This document shows, in pieces, positions 7,905 to 16,169 of a DNA stretch of 32,325 bases (within the stretch, counting starts at the first letter, position 1; the number at the start of each line of letters is the position of its first letter). A program made the translations under genes and the position numbers. The stretch lies in contig OMWP01000022.1 of assembly GCA_900314795.1 (NCBI GenBank), positions 1 to 32,325 of the forward strand. Direction: 5' to 3'. The stretch is from an uncultured Eubacteriales bacterium. GTDB taxonomy: Bacteria > Bacillota > Clostridia > Oscillospirales > Acutalibacteraceae. Under the pieces are notes generated by a model. It did no database searches, had not been told where the DNA came from, and saw only the letters and a program-made list of their open reading frames with translations.

Positions 7905-7923
7905 TAGCCGATAGACTTCTTTT
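7886..7923. terminator. Bidirectional-looking terminator after the symporter gene
   Basis: Perfect 12-bp stem: aaaagaagtcta (7886-7897) pairs with tagacttctttt (7912-7923), with a 14-nt loop. It begins 27 bases after the symporter stop on the minus strand and should end the amidohydrolase-symporter transcript. Confidence 0.75.
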
Positions 7924-7950
7924 GTATTATTTTGTCGATTCAACGATCGA

Positions 7951-9528
7951 TTACGTTTCGTCGATGCTGTGCTTGGAAGATACGGTGTGCGTCTTTTTAT
8001 AGCAGGAGAAGATCTTCTCCACTCGCTCAACATCCTTTGACGGCGCGATAGCCGCGATGATCGGCGTAATGATGATGCCGATGATCATCGCCGCCATACC
8101 CGCGTTGATCGGGGACTGGAAGTAGGCAAGGACGGGGTTTGCGAACTTCACGCCCGCCATGTTGCAGATGAAGGACGCGAGGGAGATGCCGACGCCCAGT
8201 ACATAGTTGATCCATACGGCGATCTTCGGTACGCGCTTCATATACAGTCCGTACATGAACGGAGCGAGGAACGCGCCGGCAAGAGCGCCCCAAGAAACGC
8301 CCATCATCTGTGAAATGAACATGACGGGGGAATTCGCCTGAATAATGGCGATGATCGCGGAGATCGCGATAAAGAATACGATGAAGATCCGCATGATGCT
8401 GACCTTCTTCTTCTCAGCAACTTCCTTATTCTTGAAGAATACAGGCTCGATGAAGTCGATGGTCAGAACGGAGCTGGAGGTCAGAACCAAGCTCGACAGG
8501 GTGCTCATGGATGCGGAAAGCACGAGGATAACCACGATACCGATCAGGATGGGGGACAGGTTCTCGAGCATAGTGGGTACGACGGAGTCAAAGCCGCCTA
8601 CGGGCTTGCCGTCTGCGCCCGCTTCACCGAACAGTCTGCCGAAGCCGCCGAGGAAATAGCAGCCGCCCGCAACGATGATCGCGAATACGGTCGAGACGAT
8701 GGTACCGGTGCTGATCGATTTTTCGGACTTGATGGCGTAGAACTTCTGCACCATCTGGGGCAGACCCCATGTACCTAAGGACGTTAAGATGACGACGCCG
8801 ATCAATCCGAAGATATCCGGTCCGAAGAAGGAGGTGAACGCACCCTTCATCTCGGTGCCCTCTGCCTGGATCTGAGAGAGCAGGGTGATGGTGGAGCCTA
8901 AGCCGCCGTTAATCCTGAGCACTGCCCAGATGACGGCGACGATGCCGAAGATCATGATAATACCCTGGATAAAGTCGTTGATCGCGGTCGCCATGTAGCC
9001 GCCGACGACGACATAGATGCCTGTCAGTACCGCCATCGCGATAACGCAGTATTCGTACGGAATACCGAACGCCATCTTGAACAGTCGGGAAAGACCGTTG
9101 TAGAGCGACGCGGTGTAGGGGATCAGGAAGATGAAGATGATGACCGCCGCGGCGATCTTGAGCGCCTTGGAATCATAGCGCTTCATGAAGAAATCGGGCA
9201 TGGTGGCGGTATCGAGGTGTTGGGTCATGACACGGGTGCGTCTGCCGAGCACGTTCCATGCGAGCAGTGAGCCGATGAAGGCGTTGCCCAGTCCGATCCA
9301 TGTGGAAGCCATACCGAATTTCCAGCCGAACTGTCCCGCATAACCGACAAAGATGACCGCCGAGAAATACGAGGTACCGAACGCGAACGCGGTCAGCCAC
9401 GGGCCGACGGATCGGTTGCCCAGTACAAAGCCGTTAACGTCTGTGCTTTGCTTTCTGCAGTAGATGCCTACGCCGATCATCACGGCGAAGAATACGACTA
9501 AGAAAGCGATTTTGATAAACATATCCAT
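7951..9528 (-). CDS. Sodium:solute symporter family (SSS) transporter
   Basis: Integral membrane protein of 525 residues with about 13 hydrophobic segments, the usual size for the SSS family. Family features include the N-terminal helix (FLVVFFAVMIGVGIYCRKQS), the segment GNRSVGPWLTAFAFGTSYFSA, and the later helix SASMSTLSSLVLTSSSVLTIDF. It would import a solute with Na+. It lies in the aryl-acid cluster, between the amidohydrolase and the ligase, so an aryl acid, keto acid or amino acid is a reasonable substrate. SSS specificity cannot be read from the sequence, so this is inference. Only 41 bases separate it from the amidohydrolase upstream, which suggests one transcript. Confidence 0.88.
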   Translation of the reverse strand: MDMFIKIAFLVVFFAVMIGVGIYCRKQSTDVNGFVLGNRSVGPWLTAFAFGTSYFSAVIFVGYAGQFGWKFGMASTWIGLGNAFIGSLLAWNVLGRRTRVMTQHLDTATMPDFFMKRYDSKALKIAAAVIIFIFLIPYTASLYNGLSRLFKMAFGIPYEYCVIAMAVLTGIYVVVGGYMATAINDFIQGIIMIFGIVAVIWAVLRINGGLGSTITLLSQIQAEGTEMKGAFTSFFGPDIFGLIGVVILTSLGTWGLPQMVQKFYAIKSEKSISTGTIVSTVFAIIVAGGCYFLGGFGRLFGEAGADGKPVGGFDSVVPTMLENLSPILIGIVVILVLSASMSTLSSLVLTSSSVLTIDFIEPVFFKNKEVAEKKKVSIMRIFIVFFIAISAIIAIIQANSPVMFISQMMGVSWGALAGAFLAPFMYGLYMKRVPKIAVWINYVLGVGISLASFICNMAGVKFANPVLAYFQSPINAGMAAMIIGIIITPIIAAIAPSKDVERVEKIFSCYKKTHTVSSKHSIDET

Positions 9529-9569
9529 AACTTATACTCCTTATCCCCGTAGGGGTTGATGAACAAATG

Positions 9570-10403
9570 TTAGGCGAGAGCTAATAATCGCTCCGCGTTT
9601 TTACCGAGGATCAGTTCCTTCTCGGTATCAGATAAGCCGCTCAGATTTTGGAAGCGCTCGACCGTTTCCTTTTGATCGTTCCACGGACTGTCGGTCGCGA
9701 AGAGCATTTTATCCGCGCCGTGACGGCGGATCACACGGATGATATCTTCATCGGTCGATGTGCTGAAATGCCACAGATCGCTGAACGAACAGCTGATATC
9801 GATGTAGCACTGTCTGCCGACCAGATATTGTTCTACATCCTCGAGCTGATAATTGCCGCCTAAATGGGCGAAGATCATGTTGGGTTTGGTATCGGGGACA
9901 AGCTCCTCGATGCGGTCGAGCATCAAAGCGCCTTTCTCGGGCGGACAGTGGATGATCTCATACTTGGGATCTTTTCCCGAGTGGGTCATCACGAGCAATC
10001 CGAGCCGTCTTGCCTCGGCGATGATGCGGATGTAGCGATCGTCGTCGATGAAGGTGCCTGTATAATCGGGGTGGATCTTGATGCCCTTGAAGCCGTTATC
10101 CTTTAGATATTGCAGCTTCTCCTCGATCTCCTCGTCATCGGGGTGGATGCCGCCGAAGGAGATGAGGTTGTCGTAAGTATCGTTAATGTGCTTGGCGAAT
10201 TTCGTGATCGTATCGAACTGCCCCGGTCGGGTGTTGACCGGCAGGATCACGCTTTTGTCGATCCCCGATTCTTTCATGCTGTCAAGGATCCCGCTGATCG
10301 TTCCGTCGGTGTGGGGAACGACGTCGGGCGGGCTTTGCAGCGCCTGTAAGGTGCGCTCAGCAATTTTGTCGGGAAATACATGGGTGTGAAAATCGATTAT
10401 CAT
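9570..10403 (-). CDS. Amidohydrolase family protein (TIM-barrel, amidohydrolase-2 type)
   Basis: Cytosolic metal-dependent TIM-barrel protein of 277 residues. Candidate ligands are visible: H6 and H8 in DFHTHVF, H111 in IKIHPDY, H141 in MTHSG, H180 in FAHLGG and D238 in FATDSPW. This pattern fits the amidohydrolase-2 superfamily, whose members hydrolyse or decarboxylate a range of small organic acids and amides. No specific reaction can be assigned. It is the first gene of the minus-strand run, just upstream of the symporter, so its substrate may be what the symporter imports. Repeat DNA lies immediately upstream of its start. Confidence 0.85.
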   Translation of the reverse strand: MIIDFHTHVFPDKIAERTLQALQSPPDVVPHTDGTISGILDSMKESGIDKSVILPVNTRPGQFDTITKFAKHINDTYDNLISFGGIHPDDEEIEEKLQYLKDNGFKGIKIHPDYTGTFIDDDRYIRIIAEARRLGLLVMTHSGKDPKYEIIHCPPEKGALMLDRIEELVPDTKPNMIFAHLGGNYQLEDVEQYLVGRQCYIDISCSFSDLWHFSTSTDEDIIRVIRRHGADKMLFATDSPWNDQKETVERFQNLSGLSDTEKELILGKNAERLLALA

Positions 10404-10418
10404 AGCTTTGCTTGTACA

Positions 10419-10560
10419 AAGGGTGAATATGTCACCCCGTAAGTAATCTCCATTTCAAATAGTCATTGCTAAGAGTGACGAGTGTCACCCTGTGGTAATC
10501 TCCGTTTCAAACTTAGTCATTGCGAAGGGTGACGCATGTCACCCTGTGGCAATCTCAACC
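10419..10560 (+). repeat. Three adjacent copies of the GTCATTGCGA...GTGGCAATCTC palindromic repeat
   Basis: Full copies run from 10461 (agtcattgctaagagtgacg, ending tgtggtaatctcc) and from 10514 (tagtcattgcgaagggtgac, ending tgtggcaatctcaacc). A partial copy covers about 10419-10451 (gggtgaatatgtcaccccgt, then aatctcc). Each contains an inner hairpin of the form gggtgac/gtcaccc. Confidence 0.75.
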
Positions 10561-10704
10561 TTATACAAATAAGCAACGGATTCATTTTAACACTTCAACG
10601 ATTTAAAGTCAAGAAGATTTAAAGATTTAAAGCAATAATTTTGAAATTATATTCATTATAATTTGTTTACAGAAAATAAATGGAAGATTCTTCTTGTTTA
10701 GCTG

Positions 10705-10732
10705 TTGAATTTTTATCAATTTGTGTTATGAT
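10705..10732 (+). promoter_or_regulatory. Predicted sigma-A promoter for ldh
   Basis: -35 TTGAAT (10705-10710), 16-bp spacer, -10 TATGAT (10727-10732), about 65 bases upstream of the ldh start. A small hairpin (acggat/atccgt) lies in the leader between them. Confidence 0.5.
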
Positions 10733-10797
10733 AATAACGTAGTAAATAGATTGCGAAATACGGATTTGATCCGTTTTCGATAAAGGAGATGCATTAT

Positions 10798-11760
10798 ATG
10801 GCTGTTAATTCAAGAAAAGTGGCGATCATTGGCTGTGGCTTTGTCGGATCGTCGACTGCGTTCGCTCTGATGCAGAGCGGTCTGTTCTCTGAGATCGTGA
10901 TGCTCGACGCCGACAAACAGAAAGCAGAGGGTGAGGCGCTGGATATTTCTCACGGCGTACCGTTCTCAAAGCCTTGTGATATCCACGCGGGCGATTATGA
11001 CGATATCGCCGACAGCGCGATCATCATCGTCACTGCGGGCGCGGCGCAGAAGCCCGGCGAGACTCGTCTTGACCTTATCAAAAAGAATGTCGGTATCTTC
11101 AAGTCGATCATTCCCGAGATTGCTAAGCGCAATTTCAAGGGGATCCTGCTGATCGTCGCGAATCCCGTTGATGTGCTGACCTATGCCGCCAAACAGCTCT
11201 CCGGTCTGCCCGACAGCCGTGTGTTCGGTTCGGGTACGGTACTGGATTCCGCACGCCTGCGTTTTAACCTGAGCGAGCATCTGGGCGTCGATCCGCGTTC
11301 CATCCACGCGTTCATCATCGGCGAGCACGGCGACAGCGAATTTGCCGCTTGGAGCAGTGCCAATGTATCGGGCGTTGAGATCAGCCGCTTTTGCGAGATG
11401 CGCGGCTTCTATCACGACCATGATCTGGCAAAGAAGAATATCTCCGAGGAAGTCAAAAACGCCGCTTATGATATCATCAGCAAGAAGCGCGCGACCTACT
11501 ACGGTATCGCGATGTCCGCCAAGCGCATTTGTGAGGCGATCATCCGTGATGAAAAGAGTGTCCTGCCTGTATCGTCTATCCAGCACGGCAGATTCGGGCT
11601 GAATGACGTTGCGCTGTCGATCCCCGTGATCGTCGGTAAGGAAGGTATCGAGAGTGAGATCCCCTTCGCGCTGAATGATGACGAGCTCAAAAAACTGCGT
11701 GAGTCTGCCGACACCTTAAAGAATACGATCAAGTCCTGCGATCTTGATCTTGACGATTGA
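10798..11760 (+). CDS. ldh: L-lactate dehydrogenase
   Basis: NADH-dependent reduction of pyruvate to L-lactate, the usual route of NAD+ regeneration in fermentation. The protein is 320 residues. It has the Rossmann glycine motif GCGFVGSS (12-19), substrate loop AAQKPGETR with Gln84 and Arg90, Asp150/Arg153 in DSARLR, and catalytic His177 in GEHGDS. Gln84 at the specificity position favours lactate over malate dehydrogenase. An ATG at 10789 directly abuts the aaaggag RBS; the ATG at 10798 has correct spacing and gives the family-like N-terminus MAVNSRKVAII. It is the first gene of a rightward group; the next gene begins 68 bases after its stop. Confidence 0.93.
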   Translation: MAVNSRKVAIIGCGFVGSSTAFALMQSGLFSEIVMLDADKQKAEGEALDISHGVPFSKPCDIHAGDYDDIADSAIIIVTAGAAQKPGETRLDLIKKNVGIFKSIIPEIAKRNFKGILLIVANPVDVLTYAAKQLSGLPDSRVFGSGTVLDSARLRFNLSEHLGVDPRSIHAFIIGEHGDSEFAAWSSANVSGVEISRFCEMRGFYHDHDLAKKNISEEVKNAAYDIISKKRATYYGIAMSAKRICEAIIRDEKSVLPVSSIQHGRFGLNDVALSIPVIVGKEGIESEIPFALNDDELKKLRESADTLKNTIKSCDLDLDD

Positions 11761-11828
11761 TCGGCAACGTAATAGAATACTATCGGAATGACGCGGATCG
11801 TCACATCCGCTATGAATAGGAGGCAATT

Positions 11829-12170
11829 ATGTCTGACTGTATTTTTTGCAAAATCGCCGCGGGTGAGATCCCGTCAAACAAAGTGTATGAGGATGATAAG
11901 ATCATCGCCATCCATGACCTGAACCCGATGGCGCCCGTGCATGTGCTCTTTATCCCTAAAGAGCATTACTGCTGCGCGAACGCGATCAATGAGGAAAACT
12001 GCGATATCGTAGGTCATATCTTCTCCAAGATCCCCAAGGTCGCCAAGGAGCTGGGGCTTGAAAACGGCTACCGCATCGTCAACAACTGCGGTGAGGACGG
12101 CGGACAAACCGTCATGCACATCCATTTCCATCTGTTGGGCGGTAAAAAGCTCAGGGTCGATATGGCATGA
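11829..12170 (+). CDS. HIT family nucleotide hydrolase (HinT-like)
   Basis: Small histidine-triad protein of 113 residues, full length for HinT-type proteins. It starts CIFCKIAAGEIPS and ends with the triad HIHFHLLGG near 98-106, the active site for hydrolysis of nucleoside phosphoramidates. The early Cys pair (CIFC) is a common zinc-binding position in this family. The RBS (aggagg) lies just upstream of the ATG. It sits between ldh and a phosphoribosyltransferase, a loose nucleotide-metabolism neighbourhood. The natural substrate is unknown. Confidence 0.9.
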   Translation: MSDCIFCKIAAGEIPSNKVYEDDKIIAIHDLNPMAPVHVLFIPKEHYCCANAINEENCDIVGHIFSKIPKVAKELGLENGYRIVNNCGEDGGQTVMHIHFHLLGGKKLRVDMA

Positions 12171-12202
12171 CTGCTATTCAATAAGATAAGGAAGGGTTCA
12201 TT

Positions 12203-12742
12203 ATGGCTAAAACTTTTAAGATGACCATCGCGGGGTGTGAGCGTGAGCTGCCGCTGTGCGAGGTCAACAAGCATTTGGATATCGCTGCGTTCATCATGTT
12301 CGGTGATGTTGAGATCACCGAAAAATCCGCGGCGGAGCTTCTCAAGCTCTCTCCCGAGCATGATATCTGCATCACTGCCGAAGCAAAGGGGATCCCGCTG
12401 TGCTACGAGATGGCGCGTCAGGGTTGCGGTAAGTACATTATCGCGCGTAAGGGCGTGAAGGTGTACATGCCCGATCCCATCAGCGTGCATGTACAGTCGA
12501 TCACCACATTGAGCCGCCAGACGCTGTATCTGGGCAGTGATGACGCTGCGCATATGAAGGGCAAGCGTGTGCTGATCGTGGACGACGTGATCTCTACGGG
12601 CGAGAGTCTGAAGGCGCTCGAGGCATTGGTTGAGAAGGCAGGCGGCGAGATCGTCGGTAAGGTAGCGGTATTGGCAGAGGGTGACGCCGCGGATCGCGAC
12701 GATATCATCTTCCTCGAGAAGCTGCCCGTATTCCCTAAATAA
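12203..12742 (+). CDS. Phosphoribosyltransferase family protein (adenine phosphoribosyltransferase-like)
   Basis: Type I phosphoribosyltransferase of 179 residues. The PRPP-binding loop VLIVDDVISTGES is clear, and the hood region and segment AEAKGIPLCYEMARQG resemble Apt. Apt makes AMP from adenine and PRPP for purine salvage. The N-terminal 50 residues differ from standard Apt, and a purine-dependent regulator or another PRTase is also possible, so no gene symbol is given. The RBS (aagg region) and ATG are close to the preceding HIT gene, so co-transcription is likely. Confidence 0.82.
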   Translation: MAKTFKMTIAGCERELPLCEVNKHLDIAAFIMFGDVEITEKSAAELLKLSPEHDICITAEAKGIPLCYEMARQGCGKYIIARKGVKVYMPDPISVHVQSITTLSRQTLYLGSDDAAHMKGKRVLIVDDVISTGESLKALEALVEKAGGEIVGKVAVLAEGDAADRDDIIFLEKLPVFPK

Positions 12743-12784
12743 GCAGATAGTGAATGATACATAGTTCCTGATAGAGGTATGATT

Positions 12785-15037
12785 ATGAAACGGTTGTTGG
12801 CACAGATAGGCATCACCTACTTTTCTGTGCTGGCAGCCGCTTTTTATTTGCCTGTACATGTCGTGTATGTGATCGGCGGGATCGCCGCTGTATTAACGAT
12901 CTTGTTCTGTATTATCAGTAAAACGAGAAAAACATTTTTTCTTCCATTGATGGCGTTAGCGGCGCTGATCGCCTGTATCGTACATATCGGGTACGGGTAT
13001 TTGGCGGTACAGCCTATTATCGATACATATGGCAATGAACAGCATTCCGTGAAAGCGGTACTGACGGAGGAGCCTTATCAATCTTATTCAAAGCACTATT
13101 ACCGTTTGAAAACGCAAGAGATCGATGGGGAAAAGACTGATATTCGACTCTTGCTCAAAACGCCGACTGATCTTAAAGCGGAGCCCGATGATATTTTGAC
13201 CTTTACGTCACAATTGAAGGTGACGGATAATCAGTATTACCGTGCGAAGGGGTATTATCTGGTATCGGATGACTATGATACCGTTATTGATACAGAATCA
13301 CCTCAGAACCACTCGCTCTATTATCACGCGATACAGTTACGGCGTTTGATGCGACAATCACTGGATACCCTCCTGCCGCCCGATTGTGCCGCATTGTGCA
13401 GAGCGGTATTGATCGGTGATAAGTACGCGATGAGCCTTGACACCAGGAATCATTTCCGCTACGCGGGCGCATCCTACTTTATCGTCGTTTCGGGGATGCA
13501 CTTTGCGGTAGTGATCCTACTGTTGTTCCGCTTGATGAAGCGCCTCAATCGTTGGGTGAGATTTGTGCTGATCATGGGATTTATCCTGCTGTATGCGGCG
13601 GTGACAGGCTTTCAGTCCTCCGTATTGCGTGCCGGAATCATGATGACGTTCACCGTGTTTGGCATGACGATCCGACGGCAACCGTATCCGCTGAATCATC
13701 TGGGACTGGCAGGCATCATCATGCCGTTGATGGTTTCTCCGTACGGTGCGGGCGATATCGGTTTGATCCTCTCGTTCTACGCGACGATGGGAATCCTGCT
13801 GTGGGCGAATCAGATATTGCCGAAGTTGTGTCTGAAAACAAAGACAGGCTATATGCCGTTCTTTCGTATTCGTGAGAAACTGCACCGCTATACAGACCGA
13901 AAGAGGGACGGTTTACCGCTAAAGGAAGAATCCGAGCATCCGTTTTCCTTTAGCATCCTGTTGATGAAGCTGTGGAACAGCGTAGCGGCTTTGCTCGCGG
14001 TCAGCCTTGCCGCCAATATTTTGGTGTTTCCGATCTCGGTATTCGTGTTCCGCGAGTTCTCTTTGGTAACATTATTATCCGCGATTTTGCTGTATGCGGA
14101 GATCTATTTGATCCTTGTATTATCGTTAGCGGTTTGTATCCTGTATCCGTTGGGATTTTTGCGCTATCTCGCTATACTGATCGCGTATCCCTTGATGTGG
14201 CTTTGTCAATTGGTGCTGTGGCTGGTCGACGGGATCGCCTCATTACCGTTTGCGTTCTTTCGGGTCAGCCAAACCTTTGTCTTTGTTTGGTTGGCGGTTA
14301 CCGTTTTTTTGGGAATGGTCGTGATCTTGTACCGCAATCATTATCGATACCTGAAATATGCGGCATTATGCTCGGCGATCATCTTGCTCGGTGGCTGTTT
14401 GGTACATCAATTGTTGCAGATGAATGTATTCACGCTTGAGGTCTATTCCTGCGGTAACGGAATCTGTGCGGGGATCAATAAGGGCGGCAAGCTCTATTTG
14501 CTACAGATGGATGCAAATACAAAGGAGTTGTATTCACTGTGGGATCAATTATCCAATCGTTACGGTTCTGCGGAAGTCGCCTTGTGCTGTAATGAGAACG
14601 AAATCAAGCACTTTCAGCTGTATCGGGATGATGAATTTGCAATTTCCACTCTTTTGCTGTATGATAAGAAACAAGAATACACGGATGTGGAAAACATCGT
14701 GTCATTCGATAAGGACAGTAACTTTGCGGTGGATGATGAAATCACCATCCGAGTTTCAGTTGTTAATGGGTTCACAGTACCGTATATTAAGGCCGGTGAT
14801 CGGAATATTTTGATCGTTCCGTCGGGCTGTGAGCTTGACGATATCCCAAAGGATATGCGTACAGCGGATGTGATCCTCCTATCCCATGCGATCAAGGGAA
14901 TGGAACAACTGCGGTGTGAGGATATGATCATCAGCGAAAACAGTGATTTGGCGCCGCTTACCGCAAATGCGCTCAAAGAAAGCTATCAACATGTATATAT
15001 GACCGATCAAGGCGATGTGCGATATCGGTTGAGGTAG
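12785..15037 (+). CDS. comEC: ComEC/Rec2-type DNA uptake channel protein, with degenerate C-terminal beta-lactamase-like domain
   Basis: Polytopic membrane protein of 750 residues; ComEC transports single-stranded DNA inward during natural transformation. N-terminal helices and an OB-like extracellular domain (about 75-175) precede the competence domain, with GASYFIVVSGMHFAVV near 227 and TGFQSSVLRAGIMM. More helices follow to about 535. The C-terminal 200 residues occupy the place of the metallo-beta-lactamase nuclease domain, but the expected HxHxDH motif is absent: the segments read VYSCGNGICAGINKGGKLYL and SAEVALCCNENEIKHF. The domain therefore probably lacks nuclease activity. The ATG at 12785 has better RBS spacing (gagg) than the one at 12779. 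Four bases separate the stop from holA. Whether the cell is transformable is unknown. Confidence 0.85.
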   Translation: MKRLLAQIGITYFSVLAAAFYLPVHVVYVIGGIAAVLTILFCIISKTRKTFFLPLMALAALIACIVHIGYGYLAVQPIIDTYGNEQHSVKAVLTEEPYQSYSKHYYRLKTQEIDGEKTDIRLLLKTPTDLKAEPDDILTFTSQLKVTDNQYYRAKGYYLVSDDYDTVIDTESPQNHSLYYHAIQLRRLMRQSLDTLLPPDCAALCRAVLIGDKYAMSLDTRNHFRYAGASYFIVVSGMHFAVVILLLFRLMKRLNRWVRFVLIMGFILLYAAVTGFQSSVLRAGIMMTFTVFGMTIRRQPYPLNHLGLAGIIMPLMVSPYGAGDIGLILSFYATMGILLWANQILPKLCLKTKTGYMPFFRIREKLHRYTDRKRDGLPLKEESEHPFSFSILLMKLWNSVAALLAVSLAANILVFPISVFVFREFSLVTLLSAILLYAEIYLILVLSLAVCILYPLGFLRYLAILIAYPLMWLCQLVLWLVDGIASLPFAFFRVSQTFVFVWLAVTVFLGMVVILYRNHYRYLKYAALCSAIILLGGCLVHQLLQMNVFTLEVYSCGNGICAGINKGGKLYLLQMDANTKELYSLWDQLSNRYGSAEVALCCNENEIKHFQLYRDDEFAISTLLLYDKKQEYTDVENIVSFDKDSNFAVDDEITIRVSVVNGFTVPYIKAGDRNILIVPSGCELDDIPKDMRTADVILLSHAIKGMEQLRCEDMIISENSDLAPLTANALKESYQHVYMTDQGDVRYRLR

Positions 15038-15040
15038 ATT

Positions 15041-16087
15041 ATGGTTACAGAAAGCCAACTGAAAAAACAACTGGGCAGCGGACAGATCAGCAATCTGTAT
15101 CTTTGCTTCGGTGAAGAAAAGATGCTTGTCAAGCGCTGTGCTCAGTTGATCGAAAACAAAATATCCGGCGGCGATCTCAACGAGTTCAATTATCATGTCT
15201 TTGACAATGACGCCGATCTCGGCGATATTGCCGTTTGTGCCGATATGATCCCCTTTATGAGCGAATGGAATATCCTGCGTATCAACGACATGGATATCGA
15301 TAAGCTCACGAAAAGTGATTATGACGCGCTGATGAAGATCATCAAGAACGCGTCGGGTCAGACGGTCATCATCATTGCGATGCCGACCTTGGAGATCACC
15401 TCCAAATCGGCGAAAAAGCAGTTTAAGCAGGTGATCAGCCATATCGATAAAAACGGCGTGTGTATGGAGCTCGTTCACCGCACGGGGCTGATGCTTGAGC
15501 GCGACTTGTGCAAATGGGCAAAGGCAGGCGGATGCTCTATGAGCGAGCTGACCGCCCATGCGTTGATCCAATACGCGGGCGAGGATCTGAACCGCCTGAA
15601 TGCCGAGATGAAGAAGCTGACAGCCTACGCCGACGGCGGTGAGATCACACCCGAGATGATCGAGCTGTTGGTGTCGAAAACCGCCGAAGCAAGCGTATAT
15701 GATCTGTTCGGGCTGATCGTCGAGGGCAAGACAGATAAGGCGTTATCCGCGATCGACGCGCTGTTTTATCAGCAGGTCAGCGGCGTGTATATCGGCACGG
15801 TGCTGTCGGGCGCGTACCTTGACGCGTATCGCGCGCGGATCGGCAGTGAAGCGGGCAAGCCCAATGCCGTTGTCGCACAGGATTTCGGCTACAATCGACG
15901 CGCATGGGTGCTGGATAAGCTCGGCAGACAGATTCGCCGCGTCACGACGGTATCCCTCAGGCGCAGTATCGACGAGCTGCTCCGGGTGCAGACGCGCATG
16001 GTGACCGAAACGGTCGACGAACGGTTGGAGATCGAACGGCTGGTGTGCAAGCTGGTACTGATCGCAGGGGATCGCTCCGATGAATAA
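15041..16087 (+). CDS. holA: DNA polymerase III subunit delta
   Basis: Clamp-loader delta subunit of 348 residues, near the family length. It opens the beta sliding clamp during replication. Family features are the N-terminal LYLCFGEEKMLVKRCAQLI, the WNILRINDMD segment, and the C-terminal collar region ending LERLVCKL-like (ERLEIERLVCKLVL). It lacks Walker motifs, as delta subunits do. The start is four bases past the comEC stop with GAGG upstream. The comEC-holA order is common in Firmicutes and other bacteria, which supports both calls. Confidence 0.9.
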   Translation: MVTESQLKKQLGSGQISNLYLCFGEEKMLVKRCAQLIENKISGGDLNEFNYHVFDNDADLGDIAVCADMIPFMSEWNILRINDMDIDKLTKSDYDALMKIIKNASGQTVIIIAMPTLEITSKSAKKQFKQVISHIDKNGVCMELVHRTGLMLERDLCKWAKAGGCSMSELTAHALIQYAGEDLNRLNAEMKKLTAYADGGEITPEMIELLVSKTAEASVYDLFGLIVEGKTDKALSAIDALFYQQVSGVYIGTVLSGAYLDAYRARIGSEAGKPNAVVAQDFGYNRRAWVLDKLGRQIRRVTTVSLRRSIDELLRVQTRMVTETVDERLEIERLVCKLVLIAGDRSDE

Positions 16088-16089
16088 TT

Positions 16090-16139
16090 AGGCTCCCTTT
16101 GGTAAAGGGAGCTGTCACCAAAGGTGACTGAGGGATTGC
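16090..16139 (+). repeat. Double-hairpin intergenic repeat (GGCTCCC... type)
   Basis: Two hairpins in tandem: gctcccttt/aaagggagc (16092-16112, loop ggt) and gtcacc/ggtgac (16114-16128, loop aaa), followed by tgagggattg. The layout matches a repeat I recall as frequent between genes of gut Oscillospiraceae; there is one copy in this window. It might also weakly terminate holA transcription, though no T-run follows. Confidence 0.6.
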
Positions 16140-16169
16140 ATGAATTGATTGAGCGAAAGCGAGAAACCC

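Larger units (their letters stand above)
10404..10797. other. Gene-free divergent intergenic region
   Basis: This 394-bp stretch separates the divergent amidohydrolase and ldh genes. It contains about three copies of the GTCATTGCGA...GGCAATCTC repeat (10419-10560), an AT-rich segment with three copies of gatttaaag (10600, 10616, 10624), and the ldh promoter and RBS. No small ORF with an RBS is evident. Confidence 0.7.

Noticed and set aside
10660-10690. Possible Rex operator upstream of ldh (ttgtttacagaaaataaa)
   Set aside because: The right half does not match the inverted half-site; too degenerate to call.
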